Source: Streptomyces xanthophaeus (GTDB taxonomy: Bacteria > Actinomycetota > Actinomycetes > Streptomycetales > Streptomycetaceae). Taken from it: a DNA stretch of 64,000 bases. Shown here piece by piece: positions 18,123 to 25,999 of the stretch. Where the stretch lies: positions 229,469 through 293,468 of the forward strand of contig NZ_KL647134.1 in NCBI RefSeq assembly GCF_000725805.1. Direction: 5' to 3'. The notes beneath the pieces were generated by a model. It searched no databases. It saw nothing but the letters and a program-made list of their open reading frames with translations, and was not told the DNA's origin. Position 1 is the stretch's first letter. Each line of letters starts with the position of its first letter. Both the position numbers and the translations under genes were made by a program.

Positions 18123-19162
18123 CCCGGGAAGAGCCTGAGCTGTTGGTGGCCTCGGGCCGTGGCTGTGGGTGGGGTGGGGCGGGGGGTGGTGAGGGTCAGG
18201 AGGGTGCGCAGGGCTGCGAGGACTTCCGACGGGGTGTCGCGGATCATCGACGGGGTCGCGCTGACCACCAGGATGCCGTGGGACTCCAGGCGCAGGCGGC
18301 GCCGGAGCGTGGCCTGCCAGGCGTCGCGGGTGTAGTGGTACTCCGCCGAGTCGATCTCCAGGGCCACGCCCTCGTCGGGCCAGTAGGCGTCCGGGCTGGC
18401 CAGGAAGGTGCCGTCCGGGGTGTAGAGGCGGGCGTTCCACAGCGGGGCCGGGAGGTCCGTCGCCGCCAGGGTGTCGCGGGCGCGGGCCTCGGCCGGGGAC
18501 CGGGTGCCCGCGAGCAGTTCCGCCGCGGCCGCGCGGACCGCGGGGCGGCCCAGGAGGCGGGCGGCGCGGAGTTCGGCGTACAGGTCGTGCGGGTGGCACC
18601 AGCCGGCCTGGACCACGTGGGCGAGGACCGCCCGGATCCGGTCGGGGTGTTCGGCGCGGGCGGCGAAGTCGGCCGCCGCGCGGACCGGGCGGGTGCTCGG
18701 GACGCCGCAGACGGTGATGGTGCGCGGCCAGCGGGAGGTGGTCAGCGGGCGGACCCGCACGGTACGGGTGAGCCGGCGCGGGGCGCGGACCAGGACGTCG
18801 GCCGGGGTGTCCGGGGCCCCGCGGACGCCGAGGAGGGCGAGGGCCGCGCCGCCGGTGAGGGCCGCCGTGTCGCCGGACAGCGGATCGGCCGCGGGCTCGG
18901 CGGCGTACAGGACGGCGGCGAGGGCGCGCTGGCGGTGGTCCGGGGGCCCGGTCTGCAGCAGGTACACCCGGGGCAGCAGGCGTTGCCAGGGGCCGCCCGG
19001 GCGGGTGCGCGAGGTGATCGTGCCGTCGGGTACGCCGCAGCTCAGGAGCTGGTGGCGGGTGGCCATGCCGAGCTGTCGGCGGGCCGTCCTGGGCTGCTGG
19101 TGCCGGCGCCGGTCCTGGTGCCGGTCCTGGTGCCGGTCCTGGTGCTGTCGTGTGGTGATCAT
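18113..19162 (-). CDS. AbiEi-like antitoxin-domain protein with C-terminal DUF559/Vsr-like endonuclease fold
   Basis: A 349-residue protein. Near residue 30 an AbiEi-type helix-turn-helix starts (LGMATRHQLLSCGVPDGTIT). The C-terminal part SPDAYWPDEGVALEIDSAEY then H resembles the PD-(D/E)xK-like core of DUF559/Vsr proteins (PD, then E-x-D). The first 25 residues contain HQDR units from a 12-bp repeat. The start at 19162 is the longest; an ATG at 19066 would cut into the first helix of the domain, so the upstream start is kept. No AbiEii-type toxin gene is adjacent, so a classical type IV toxin-antitoxin pair is not present. Streptomycetes have many such orphan proteins of unknown role. Confidence 0.72.
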   Translation of the reverse strand: MITTRQHQDRHQDRHQDRRRHQQPRTARRQLGMATRHQLLSCGVPDGTITSRTRPGGPWQRLLPRVYLLQTGPPDHRQRALAAVLYAAEPAADPLSGDTAALTGGAALALLGVRGAPDTPADVLVRAPRRLTRTVRVRPLTTSRWPRTITVCGVPSTRPVRAAADFAARAEHPDRIRAVLAHVVQAGWCHPHDLYAELRAARLLGRPAVRAAAAELLAGTRSPAEARARDTLAATDLPAPLWNARLYTPDGTFLASPDAYWPDEGVALEIDSAEYHYTRDAWQATLRRRLRLESHGILVVSATPSMIRDTPSEVLAALRTLLTLTTPRPTPPTATARGHQQLRLFPGPG

Positions 19163-19225
19163 GCGGCCGGTATGCCCCGCCTCGGAGGCGCCCTACCCCG
19201 GTCCGCAGCCTGACCGGCGCGGCCC

Positions 19226-19762
19226 TCAGCGGTTCGGGTGCTCCGGGGACAGGAAGACGATCACGCCGGTCTCCGTGCCGGGACGGGCGGGGACCTCGTG
19301 CCAGCCCAGCCGCCGGTAGGTGGCCACGGTGTCGGTGGCCAGCCGCGAGGTCAGCAGCCAGGCCCGCCGGTCGGGGGCGTCGGCGGTGATCTCCGTGAGC
19401 AGGTCCCGGCCGGTGCCGCGGCCGCGCGCGTGGGGCCGGACGGCGAGTTCGTCTATCTCCAGGGCGCCGGTCAGGAGTTCCCGTACGCGGGCCGGTCCGA
19501 GCTGCGCCGCGACCTGGGCGTACGCGCGGTCCTTGGGGAAGGCGGCCGGGGTGAGCCAGCCCGTGGCGAAGCCGTCGATGCCGGTCGTGGACTGGGCGAG
19601 CGCGGTACGGAACCCTCGGCGCCGGGAGTCGGTCTGGAGGCGGGCCGCGAACTGGCGAATGGTTTCTTCGTCTTCGTTCCACGGCGGGGCGGAGAAGACG
19701 TCGGCGTAGGCGTCGACCAGTTCGTCCGCGAGGTCGAGGACGGCCTGTCCGTAGCAGATCAC
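19226..19762 (-). CDS. GNAT-family N-acetyltransferase
   Basis: A 178-residue acetyltransferase. The acetyl-CoA loop is readable as ELAVRPHARGRGTGRDLL (about residues 103-120), followed by a predicted alpha/beta region with WLLTSRLATDTVATYRRLGW, the GNAT motif B. The substrate is unknown. A GTG at 19762 opens the reading frame. The sequence upstream is unusually AT-rich and holds a GGGGATTTTCCCC palindrome, which could be part of a promoter. Confidence 0.82.
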   Translation of the reverse strand: MICYGQAVLDLADELVDAYADVFSAPPWNEDEETIRQFAARLQTDSRRRGFRTALAQSTTGIDGFATGWLTPAAFPKDRAYAQVAAQLGPARVRELLTGALEIDELAVRPHARGRGTGRDLLTEITADAPDRRAWLLTSRLATDTVATYRRLGWHEVPARPGTETGVIVFLSPEHPNR

Positions 19763-19786
19763 GATGTCCTGGCTCCTGAAGTCGGG

Positions 19787-19803
19787 TGGGGATTTTCCCC
19801 TTT
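19787..19803. promoter_or_regulatory. GGGGA-TTT-TCCCC palindrome in an AT-rich island
   Basis: Within a stretch of rare AT-richness for this genome (gattttcccctttggg, then agattaaattt) lies a short palindrome with G/C-rich ends. It sits between the divergent GNAT gene and the small membrane gene starting at 19823, a natural site for a promoter and operator. Confidence 0.35.
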
Positions 19804-19822
19804 GGGTGGGGAGATTAAATTT

Positions 19823-20107
19823 ATGCCCCGCGGGTTCCACGGGCGCACACCGCACGGATCCGGAGAGTGTGCGACAAATCCCCTCCCCGCCCTCCGTGTC
19901 GGGAATCCCGGCGGCCGCGTTGAACAGCCCGTGGACAGACTGCTTCGCGCGGCCGGCCGGTGCGCGCTCGCCTTCCTGCTCGTCCTGGGCGTCGTGGCAC
20001 TGCTGCCGCGGGCCGTCCAGGACGCGGTGCCGGACACCGTGATCGGCGGGGCCGTGCTCGTCCTGGGGGCCCTGGGTGCCCGCCGGGTGGCGAGGCGTCC
20101 GCGTTAG
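19823..20107 (+). CDS. Small hydrophobic membrane protein of unknown function
   Basis: From the ATG at 19823 (with GGGGAG upstream) the protein has 94 residues. The first 36 are not family-like. The remainder has two hydrophobic segments (ALAFLLVLGVVALLP and VIGGAVLVLGALGA) and a basic tail. A GTG at 19931 would give only this 58-residue core and may be the true start. It precedes another small membrane protein by 45 bases. Confidence 0.5.
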   Translation: MPRGFHGRTPHGSGECATNPLPALRVGNPGGRVEQPVDRLLRAAGRCALAFLLVLGVVALLPRAVQDAVPDTVIGGAVLVLGALGARRVARRPR

Positions 20108-20152
20108 CCTCGTAGGACCGCTCATAGGACAAGACGAACCAAGGAGTTCAGC

Positions 20153-20452
20153 ATGGCGCGAGTACCCAGTTCCGTGGTGGCGGCAGCCGGTCTGCTCGGC
20201 GGGTACGCCGTCGCCCGGTGGACCGGGAAGCGGCCGCTGGGCGGTGTCGTCCTCGGCGCCGCAGGGATCGCGGCCGGCCGCGAATGGCACCGCCGGGGCG
20301 GGGTCCCCGCGGCGGCCGGGCTCGGGACGCTGTACCTCGCCGGCTTCGCCGGAGCGCACCCGCTGGCCAAGAAGGTCGGCGCCTGGCCGGCCGTCATCGG
20401 GGCGGCGGGCGTCGTCGCCGCCACGACCTGGGCCGTCGCCGACCGCGGCTGA
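20153..20452 (+). CDS. Small membrane protein of unknown function
   Basis: A 99-residue protein with several short Gly/Ala-rich hydrophobic stretches (VVAAAGLLGGYAVA, GGVVLGAAGIAAGRE, AVIGAAGVVAATTWAVA). The ATG has a clear AAGGAG ribosome binding site at seven bases. No named domain was recognised. It may be co-transcribed with the upstream small membrane gene. Confidence 0.7.
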   Translation: MARVPSSVVAAAGLLGGYAVARWTGKRPLGGVVLGAAGIAAGREWHRRGGVPAAAGLGTLYLAGFAGAHPLAKKVGAWPAVIGAAGVVAATTWAVADRG

Positions 20453-20486
20453 GGCGATCCCGCACGGGCCGCGCCCTACGCCCGCC

Positions 20487-21803
20487 CTACGCCCCGAACG
20501 CGCGGGACACCGTGTAGATCAGCAGGCCCGCCAGGGCGCCGACCACCGTGCCGTTGATCCGGATGAACTGCAGGTCCCGACCGATGTGGGCCTCGATCTT
20601 CCGGGACGTGTGCTCGGCGTCCCAGCCCGCCACCGTGTCCGTGATCAGCGAGATGACCTCGGCCCGGTACGTGGTGATCACGTACACCACCGCCCCCTCG
20701 ATCCAGCCCTCCACCTTGTTCTGGAGACGGCCGTCGGTGGCCAGGCGCGCCCCCAGCGAGATGAGCGAGGCCCGCACCCGCAGGCGCAGCTCGCTCTGCT
20801 CGTCCTCCGCCGCCGAGATGATCATCGAGCGGATGGCCGTCCAGGCGGACGCGATCACGTCCTGCACCTCACCCCGCGCCAACAGCTCCGACTTGAGCCG
20901 CTCCACCCGGGCCCGGGTCTCCGTGTCCGACTGGAGGTCGGCCGCGAAGTCGGTCAGGAAACGGTCCACCGCACCGCGCGCCGGATGCTCCGGCATGTCC
21001 CGCATCTCCGTGACGAAGCGGAGCAGCTCCTTGTACACGCGGTCGCCGATCTTGCGGTCCACGAACCGCGGGGTCCAGCCCGGCGCCCCGCCCTGAACGG
21101 CGTCCATCACCGACTCGCCATGTGTGACCAGCCAGTCGTGCGCCTTGGCACACACGAGGTCCACGGCCCGGTGGTGCCCTCCGTCGGCGACGACCCGCTC
21201 CAGGGTCTTGCCCATGGCCGGCGCGATCTCGGCCGTCTCCGCCCGCCGGGTGACCGCCTCGCCCACGATCGCCTGCACGTCGGAGTCGCGCAGCACGGTC
21301 AGTGCCCCGCGCAGGGCGGTGGCCAGCTCCGCCGTGACCCGGTCCGCGTGCGCGGGCTCGGCCAGCCAGGCGCCGAGGCGGCCGCCGATGCCGAGGGCGT
21401 GGAGGCGGGCCTTGACCACGTCGGAGGAGAGGAAGTTCTCGCCGACGAACTCGCCGAGGGAGATGCCGAGCTGGTCCTTCTTGGTCGGGATGATCGCGGT
21501 GTGCGGGATCGGCAGGCCGAGCGGCCGCCGGAAGAGCGCGGTGACGGCGAACCAGTCCGCGAGCGCACCGACCATGCCGGCCTCGGCGGCGGCCGCGACG
21601 TAACCGGCCCAGCTGCCTGCGCCGGTGTGCTGCGCCCACTTGGCCAGGACGTAGACCAGGGCGACCAGGACCAGCAGTCCGGTCGCGATGACCTTCATCT
21701 GACGGACGCCGCGCCGACGCTCCTCGTCAGCGGCGCTGAACGCGAACGATCCTCGGGTACGGGCACTGGTACCGGTACCTCCGGCCGTCGAGCCGTTGTC
21801 CAC
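20487..21803 (-). CDS. DUF445-family membrane protein
   Basis: A 438-residue protein. A membrane segment near residue 40 is followed by the DUF445 signature AAAEAGMVGALADWFAVTAL and RRPLGLPIPHTAIIPTKKDQ. A long helical middle region leads to a second membrane segment at the C-terminus (VVGALAGLLIYTVSRAF). This is the usual two-anchor layout of the family, whose function is unknown. The GTG at 21803 has AGGCAGGA upstream; the reading frame stays open further but lacks a better start. Confidence 0.83.
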   Translation of the reverse strand: MDNGSTAGGTGTSARTRGSFAFSAADEERRRGVRQMKVIATGLLVLVALVYVLAKWAQHTGAGSWAGYVAAAAEAGMVGALADWFAVTALFRRPLGLPIPHTAIIPTKKDQLGISLGEFVGENFLSSDVVKARLHALGIGGRLGAWLAEPAHADRVTAELATALRGALTVLRDSDVQAIVGEAVTRRAETAEIAPAMGKTLERVVADGGHHRAVDLVCAKAHDWLVTHGESVMDAVQGGAPGWTPRFVDRKIGDRVYKELLRFVTEMRDMPEHPARGAVDRFLTDFAADLQSDTETRARVERLKSELLARGEVQDVIASAWTAIRSMIISAAEDEQSELRLRVRASLISLGARLATDGRLQNKVEGWIEGAVVYVITTYRAEVISLITDTVAGWDAEHTSRKIEAHIGRDLQFIRINGTVVGALAGLLIYTVSRAFGA

Positions 21804-22005
21804 GTGGTCCTGCCTTCCCCCGGGGGCGCCGGTTTTGTCTGCATAGCATCCGACTCCCGGGAGGCGCGTGGAGTTCCCGCCACGCCATTTCGCTCCCGCG
21901 AGGGTGTACGGGTCCAAGGCTTGGCCTTGGCGATCCCCGCCCCTGCCGGGGCCCGTGCGTGTGGCTGAGCCCTGACTGCGCCGACCCTCCTGGGGCTCCG
22001 CCCCA

Positions 22006-22040
22006 GACCCCGCTCCTCAAACGCCGGAGGGGCTGGATTT
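22006..22040 (+). repeat. Dispersed intergenic repeat, copy 1
   Basis: The core gctcctcaaacgccggaggg ends in gctggattt. It is complementary to copy 2 at 22218-22254 with only a few differences, so the pair could fold into a long stem with a 177-base loop. Confidence 0.75.
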
Positions 22041-22217
22041 AGCCTTGGTGTCGTGTGCGGGGCGGGGTCCCTCCGGAGTGTCTCCTCGGCTCGCGCACTG
22101 AGCCCCGGCTGCGAGAGATGCGGCCCAGGTTGCGCGCTCGTCCTGCGGGGACCCTCCTGCGCGCCCCCACCCCACACGCCCCGACCCCTACCGAACAGGC
22201 TCCGCTGCAACGAGGCC

Positions 22218-22254
22218 AAAAATCAGCCCCTCCGGCGATTGAGGAGCGGGGGTC
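22218..22254 (-). repeat. Dispersed intergenic repeat, copy 2 (inverted)
   Basis: Reads cagcccctccggcgattgag on the plus strand, the reverse complement of copy 1 apart from one base in the middle and single changes at the ends. Confidence 0.75.
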
Positions 22255-22316
22255 CGGGGGCTGGCCCCCGGCAGCGGCGCCGCAGACGCACCACGACACC
22301 ACCGAGCCCCGAAGGG

Positions 22317-22973
22317 TCACAGCTCCTTGCGGGTCCCCTTCGGGGGTTTGACCTTGATTTCCACGCCGCCCCAGAACGCGAGGCCCGTCACCACCACCCG
22401 CGGAGCGCCCGGCTCGGCCGGGCCCGGGGTGTCGCGCTGGTCGAACGCGCCCATCACGCCGATGCCCCGCACCTCGACCTCCACGCCCGGCGGCACCACG
22501 ATCTGGATGCCGCCCATGACGGCGAAGCAGCTGATCACGACCTCGCGCTGCGCGAAGTCCGCCTCGCGCAGGTCGATCTCCCCGCCGCCCCAGAACGCCA
22601 CCGCGTTGAAGCGGGCCGGTACCGTCCACCGCCCCTTGCGCTGGAACGCCGACATGATGGCGATCCCCGTCGACGAGGACCCCGTACCGCCGATCCGCGC
22701 CGGCCAGGACGTGCCCGCCCCCGGCCCGGCAGCCACCGGCAGCCCCGCGGACGCGGCCCCCGCCGTCCCGGGTACGGCCGGCAGGTCCCGGGTCAGCGGT
22801 TCGAGTTCCGCGTAGGTCCGGGACTTGTACGCCGCCTCCAGCCGTTCCTCGAACTCGTCCATGTCGAGCCGGCCCTCGGCGACGGCATCCCGCAGACGCT
22901 CCACCACCCGGTCCCGGTCGGCGTCCGACGCCCTCAGCTCCGGCAACGGCTTCTCCGGCCGCTCGTCACTCAT
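22317..22973 (-). CDS. DUF1707 / LiaF-like cell-envelope stress protein
   Basis: A 218-residue protein. The N-terminal DUF1707 (SHOCT-like) part is readable as LRASDADRDRVVERLRDAVA and GRLDMDEFEERLEAAYKSRT. The C-terminal half is beta-strand-rich with paired Gly motifs (FNAVAFWGGGEIDLREADF, ISCFAVMGGIQIVVPPGVEV, VTGLAFWGGVEIKVK), typical of the LiaF/DUF2154 fold. There is no membrane segment. The family often occurs with envelope-stress systems, but no kinase pair is adjacent here. An ATG three codons inside a GTG start was chosen. Confidence 0.8.
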   Translation of the reverse strand: MSDERPEKPLPELRASDADRDRVVERLRDAVAEGRLDMDEFEERLEAAYKSRTYAELEPLTRDLPAVPGTAGAASAGLPVAAGPGAGTSWPARIGGTGSSSTGIAIMSAFQRKGRWTVPARFNAVAFWGGGEIDLREADFAQREVVISCFAVMGGIQIVVPPGVEVEVRGIGVMGAFDQRDTPGPAEPGAPRVVVTGLAFWGGVEIKVKPPKGTRKEL

Positions 22974-23072
22974 GCGCACCAGCCTATGCAGTCATCCGGA
23001 GGAGTTGTATGACTTGGCCCTGATCAGCCCCTGACAAGAACCCGGGCTTACCCCTGAGACGGCGCCCCCGCC

Positions 23073-24041
23073 TCAGCCCCGTCCCGCGTACATCCGCGCG
23101 ATCACGTCCTCGATGTCCGGCTCCCGCACCGACAGGTCCACCAGCGGGTAGTCCGCCGCCACCGCCGCCACCAGCGGCGCCGCCGAGGCCCCCGTCGGGA
23201 AGGCCAGCCACTGCCGCGGACCCTCCACCTTCACCACCCGCGCCCCCGCCACCGAGATCGGCGCGAGCTCCCGCTCCAGGTCCACCACCAGCGTCCGCTC
23301 GCTCTCCCCCGCCGAACCCGCCGCATGCAGACCGCCGAGCGGCCCGTCGTACATCAGCCGGCCGTGGTCGATGACCATCACCCGCTCGCACAACTGCTCG
23401 ATGTCCTGGAGGTCGTGCGTGGTCAGCAGCACCGTGGTGCCGAGTTCCTCGTTCAGCTGGCGCAGGAAACCCCGCACCTTCGCCTTGCTCACCACATCGA
23501 GCCCGATCGTCGGCTCGTCCAGGTACAGCACGTCCGGATCGTGCAGCAGCGCCGCCGCGATGTCCCCGCGCATCCGCTGGCCGAGCGACAGCTGACGCAC
23601 CGGCACGTCGAGCAGCTCGGCCAGGTCCAGCCGCTCCACGCAGCGCTCCATGTTCCGCGCGAAGCGCTCCGCCGGGATCCGGTACATGCGCCGCATCAGC
23701 CCGTACGAGTCCTTCAGCGGCAGGTCCCACCACAGCGTGGTCCGCTGCCCGAACACCACCCCGATCCGGTGCGCGAGGCGCATCCGCTCCCTCGCCGGGT
23801 CGATGCCCGCGACCCGCAGCCGGCCGCCGCTCGGCGTCAGGATGCCGGTCAGCATCTTGATCGTGGTCGACTTCCCCGCGCCGTTGGGCCCGATGTAGCC
23901 GACCATCTCCCCCCGCGCGACCTCGAAGCTGATCCCGTCCACCGCCCTGACCTGGCGCTTCTCCCGGCGCATCAGCCCCACCCGACGCCGTACGTCGAAG
24001 ACCTTCTCGACCCCGTCCAGCGAGATCAGTGTCTCGGCCAC
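23073..24041 (-). CDS. ABC-2 exporter ATPase
   Basis: A 322-residue ATPase. Walker A is GYIGPNGAGKST, the signature is LSLGQRMRGDIAAALLHDP, and Walker B is VLYLDEPTIGLD. A longer C-terminal region of about 90 residues follows. The next two upstream genes encode its membrane partners, with six bases to the nearer one. The three-protein arrangement is that of the COG4586/COG4587/COG3694 exporters; a viologen exporter is a known example in other bacteria. The substrate here is not readable. Confidence 0.87.
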   Translation of the reverse strand: MAETLISLDGVEKVFDVRRRVGLMRREKRQVRAVDGISFEVARGEMVGYIGPNGAGKSTTIKMLTGILTPSGGRLRVAGIDPARERMRLAHRIGVVFGQRTTLWWDLPLKDSYGLMRRMYRIPAERFARNMERCVERLDLAELLDVPVRQLSLGQRMRGDIAAALLHDPDVLYLDEPTIGLDVVSKAKVRGFLRQLNEELGTTVLLTTHDLQDIEQLCERVMVIDHGRLMYDGPLGGLHAAGSAGESERTLVVDLERELAPISVAGARVVKVEGPRQWLAFPTGASAAPLVAAVAADYPLVDLSVREPDIEDVIARMYAGRG

Positions 24042-24047
24042 CTGCGA

Positions 24048-24947
24048 TCAGCTCCCCGTGCTTCGGTACGAACGGACACCCGCGCGCCACGCCAGCGACG
24101 CGGGCAGGAACACCAGGAAGGCCACGAGCGGGCTCGTGTACGCCACCCAGCCGGGCAGTCCCAGCGGATCGGGCCGCCCCAGGAGGTACAGGGCGGGCAG
24201 CCAGTTGACGAAGGCCAGCGGCAGGACGAAGGTCACCCCGCGCAGCAGGTCCTTCCCGAACACCGACGGCGGGTACTGGAGCATCGTGCAGCCGCCGTAG
24301 GTGAAGGCGTTCTGCACCTCCGCCGCATCCCCCGCCACGAACTGGAAGGCCGCACCGGCCACCAGCACCGCCGCGAAGATCGCCGCACCGGCCACGATCA
24401 TCACGGGCACCAGCAGCACCCGCCCCACCGTCCAGTCCACATCCAGCGAGGCGAGCGCCCAGACCAGTACCCCCAGCCCCTGCCCGATCCGCCCCAGCCG
24501 GCGCAGCGCGAAACGGTCCGCCGCGACCTGTGCGAGCACCGGGACCGGGCGCACCAGCATCGTGTCGAGCGAACCGTCCCGGATCCGCTGGCCGATCCGG
24601 TCGGTGTTGCCCATCAACAGGTCCGCCAGCCCCAGGGAGGCCGAGCAGGACCCGTACAGCAGGGCGATCTCGGGCAGCGTGAACCCGCCGAGGGCGTCCA
24701 CGTGCGAGAACATGATGTAGATCCCGACGAAGTCGAGGAGGGTGATCGCCGCGTTCCCGAAGGTCGACAGGAAGAACGACGTCCGGTACGTCATCGTCGA
24801 GCGGATCCACATCATCGCGATCAGCCCGTAGCCGCGCAGCCCCTCCAGCGCCCTGCTGCGCCGCGGCAGGTACAGCTCACCCGGCGCACGCGCCGCGCCC
24901 GGGGTGCCGGGGACCGCAGGGTCCCGTTCCGCCAGTGCCTCAGCCAC
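24048..24947 (-). CDS. ABC-2 exporter permease, second subunit
   Basis: A 299-residue protein with about six membrane segments (for example FFLSTFGNAAITLLDFVGIY and VLLVPVMIVAGAAIFAAVLV). The segment DRIGQRIRDGSLDTMLVRPV is characteristic of this permease family. The ATG overlaps the last bases of the upstream permease gene by eight, suggesting coupling and stoichiometric synthesis. Confidence 0.83.
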   Translation of the reverse strand: MAEALAERDPAVPGTPGAARAPGELYLPRRSRALEGLRGYGLIAMMWIRSTMTYRTSFFLSTFGNAAITLLDFVGIYIMFSHVDALGGFTLPEIALLYGSCSASLGLADLLMGNTDRIGQRIRDGSLDTMLVRPVPVLAQVAADRFALRRLGRIGQGLGVLVWALASLDVDWTVGRVLLVPVMIVAGAAIFAAVLVAGAAFQFVAGDAAEVQNAFTYGGCTMLQYPPSVFGKDLLRGVTFVLPLAFVNWLPALYLLGRPDPLGLPGWVAYTSPLVAFLVFLPASLAWRAGVRSYRSTGS

Positions 24948-25803
24948 CCTGGACCACGACCTTCCGCGTCGCCGCCGACTGCATCAGACGGCCCGCACCC
25001 AGCAGGACGCACGCCCAGCCCGCCTGGAACGCCAGCGCCCCGGCCGCGCCCCCGGCCCCGGCGTGCTTGCCCAGCAGCACGTCCATGGGAACCTGGAGCA
25101 TCGCCGCCCACGGCAGGACCCGGACGAACTCACCGAAGGCGCCCGGGAACACGGTCAGCGGGAGCAGCACCCCGGAGAAGAAGATCGAGACGACGGTGGC
25201 CATCAGGTTGATCCCGGCCCCGTCCATCAGCCAGAACGCGGCCAGCCCCAGCAGGTAGCGCACGGCGAAGCTGATGACGAGCCCGAGCAGTACGGACACC
25301 AGGAACAGCAGCCAGCGGCCCGGATCCGTGGGCAGCGCCAGCTGGAAGGCCAGCGCCCCCGCCACCAGCGGGATCACCCCGCGCCCCAGCAACTGGAAGC
25401 CCGCACGGCCCAGATCGGCGGCGAGCCACCACATCTGGAGGTCCGCGGGCCGGTACAGGTCGACGGCGATGTCCCCGGTCCGGATCCGTTCCTGCATCTC
25501 CTCCTGGAAACCGCCGCCGATGAACGCCCCGGCCGCGAGCAGCGACTGGCTCACCCAGACGAAGGTCAGGGCCTGCGCCTGGTCATAGCCGCCGAGTCCG
25601 GGCCGCTCGTCCCACAGCGCGACGTACGTGAAGGCCACGATGAACCCGAAGACGGTGTTGGTGAACACCCCTGCCAGCGTGGCCGTTCCGTAGGTGGCGT
25701 AGCGCCTGAAGCCCCCGGCGGCGACGGCCAGGTAGAGAAGCGCTCCGTCACCCGTACTGCGGCCCGTGCTGCGGCCCGTCGTGCGAGTCGTTCCCTGACG
25801 CAC
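24940..25803 (-). CDS. ABC-2 exporter permease, first subunit
   Basis: A 287-residue membrane protein with about six segments. EEMQERIRTGDIAVDLYRPA corresponds to the motif in its partner, so the two probably form a heterodimer. The GTG at 25803 follows GGAGGGG at good distance; an extended frame runs upstream into the divergent penicillin-binding protein promoter and was not used. This is the first gene of the three-gene operon. Confidence 0.83.
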   Translation of the reverse strand: MRQGTTRTTGRSTGRSTGDGALLYLAVAAGGFRRYATYGTATLAGVFTNTVFGFIVAFTYVALWDERPGLGGYDQAQALTFVWVSQSLLAAGAFIGGGFQEEMQERIRTGDIAVDLYRPADLQMWWLAADLGRAGFQLLGRGVIPLVAGALAFQLALPTDPGRWLLFLVSVLLGLVISFAVRYLLGLAAFWLMDGAGINLMATVVSIFFSGVLLPLTVFPGAFGEFVRVLPWAAMLQVPMDVLLGKHAGAGGAAGALAFQAGWACVLLGAGRLMQSAATRKVVVQGG

Positions 25804-25999
25804 CGCACCCCTCCGTTTCCCACGTCGTTCCCACGTCGAACCGGCCTCGTGCCCAAGTCGGCCAAAGCGCGCGAGCTTAGTGCGGAGGGGCGATCCACGC
25901 GACCGGTTTACGCCCGTCCGGCGCGGAATGAGCGGGCATCGGGTAGACAACATGAGGTACAGAAGTGGATATTTCGCACGGCGTCGAGGAGCCCCGGAG

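Larger units (their letters stand above)
21804..22316. other. 513-bp intergenic region with inverted dispersed repeats
   Basis: No gene was recognised. The region holds two copies of a streptomycete intergenic repeat in opposite orientation (22006-22040 and 22218-22254) and several G/C hairpins, for example ggggctccgcccc around 21992-22004 and gggggctggccccc around 22256-22269. It lies between the starts/ends of two minus-strand genes. Confidence 0.6.
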
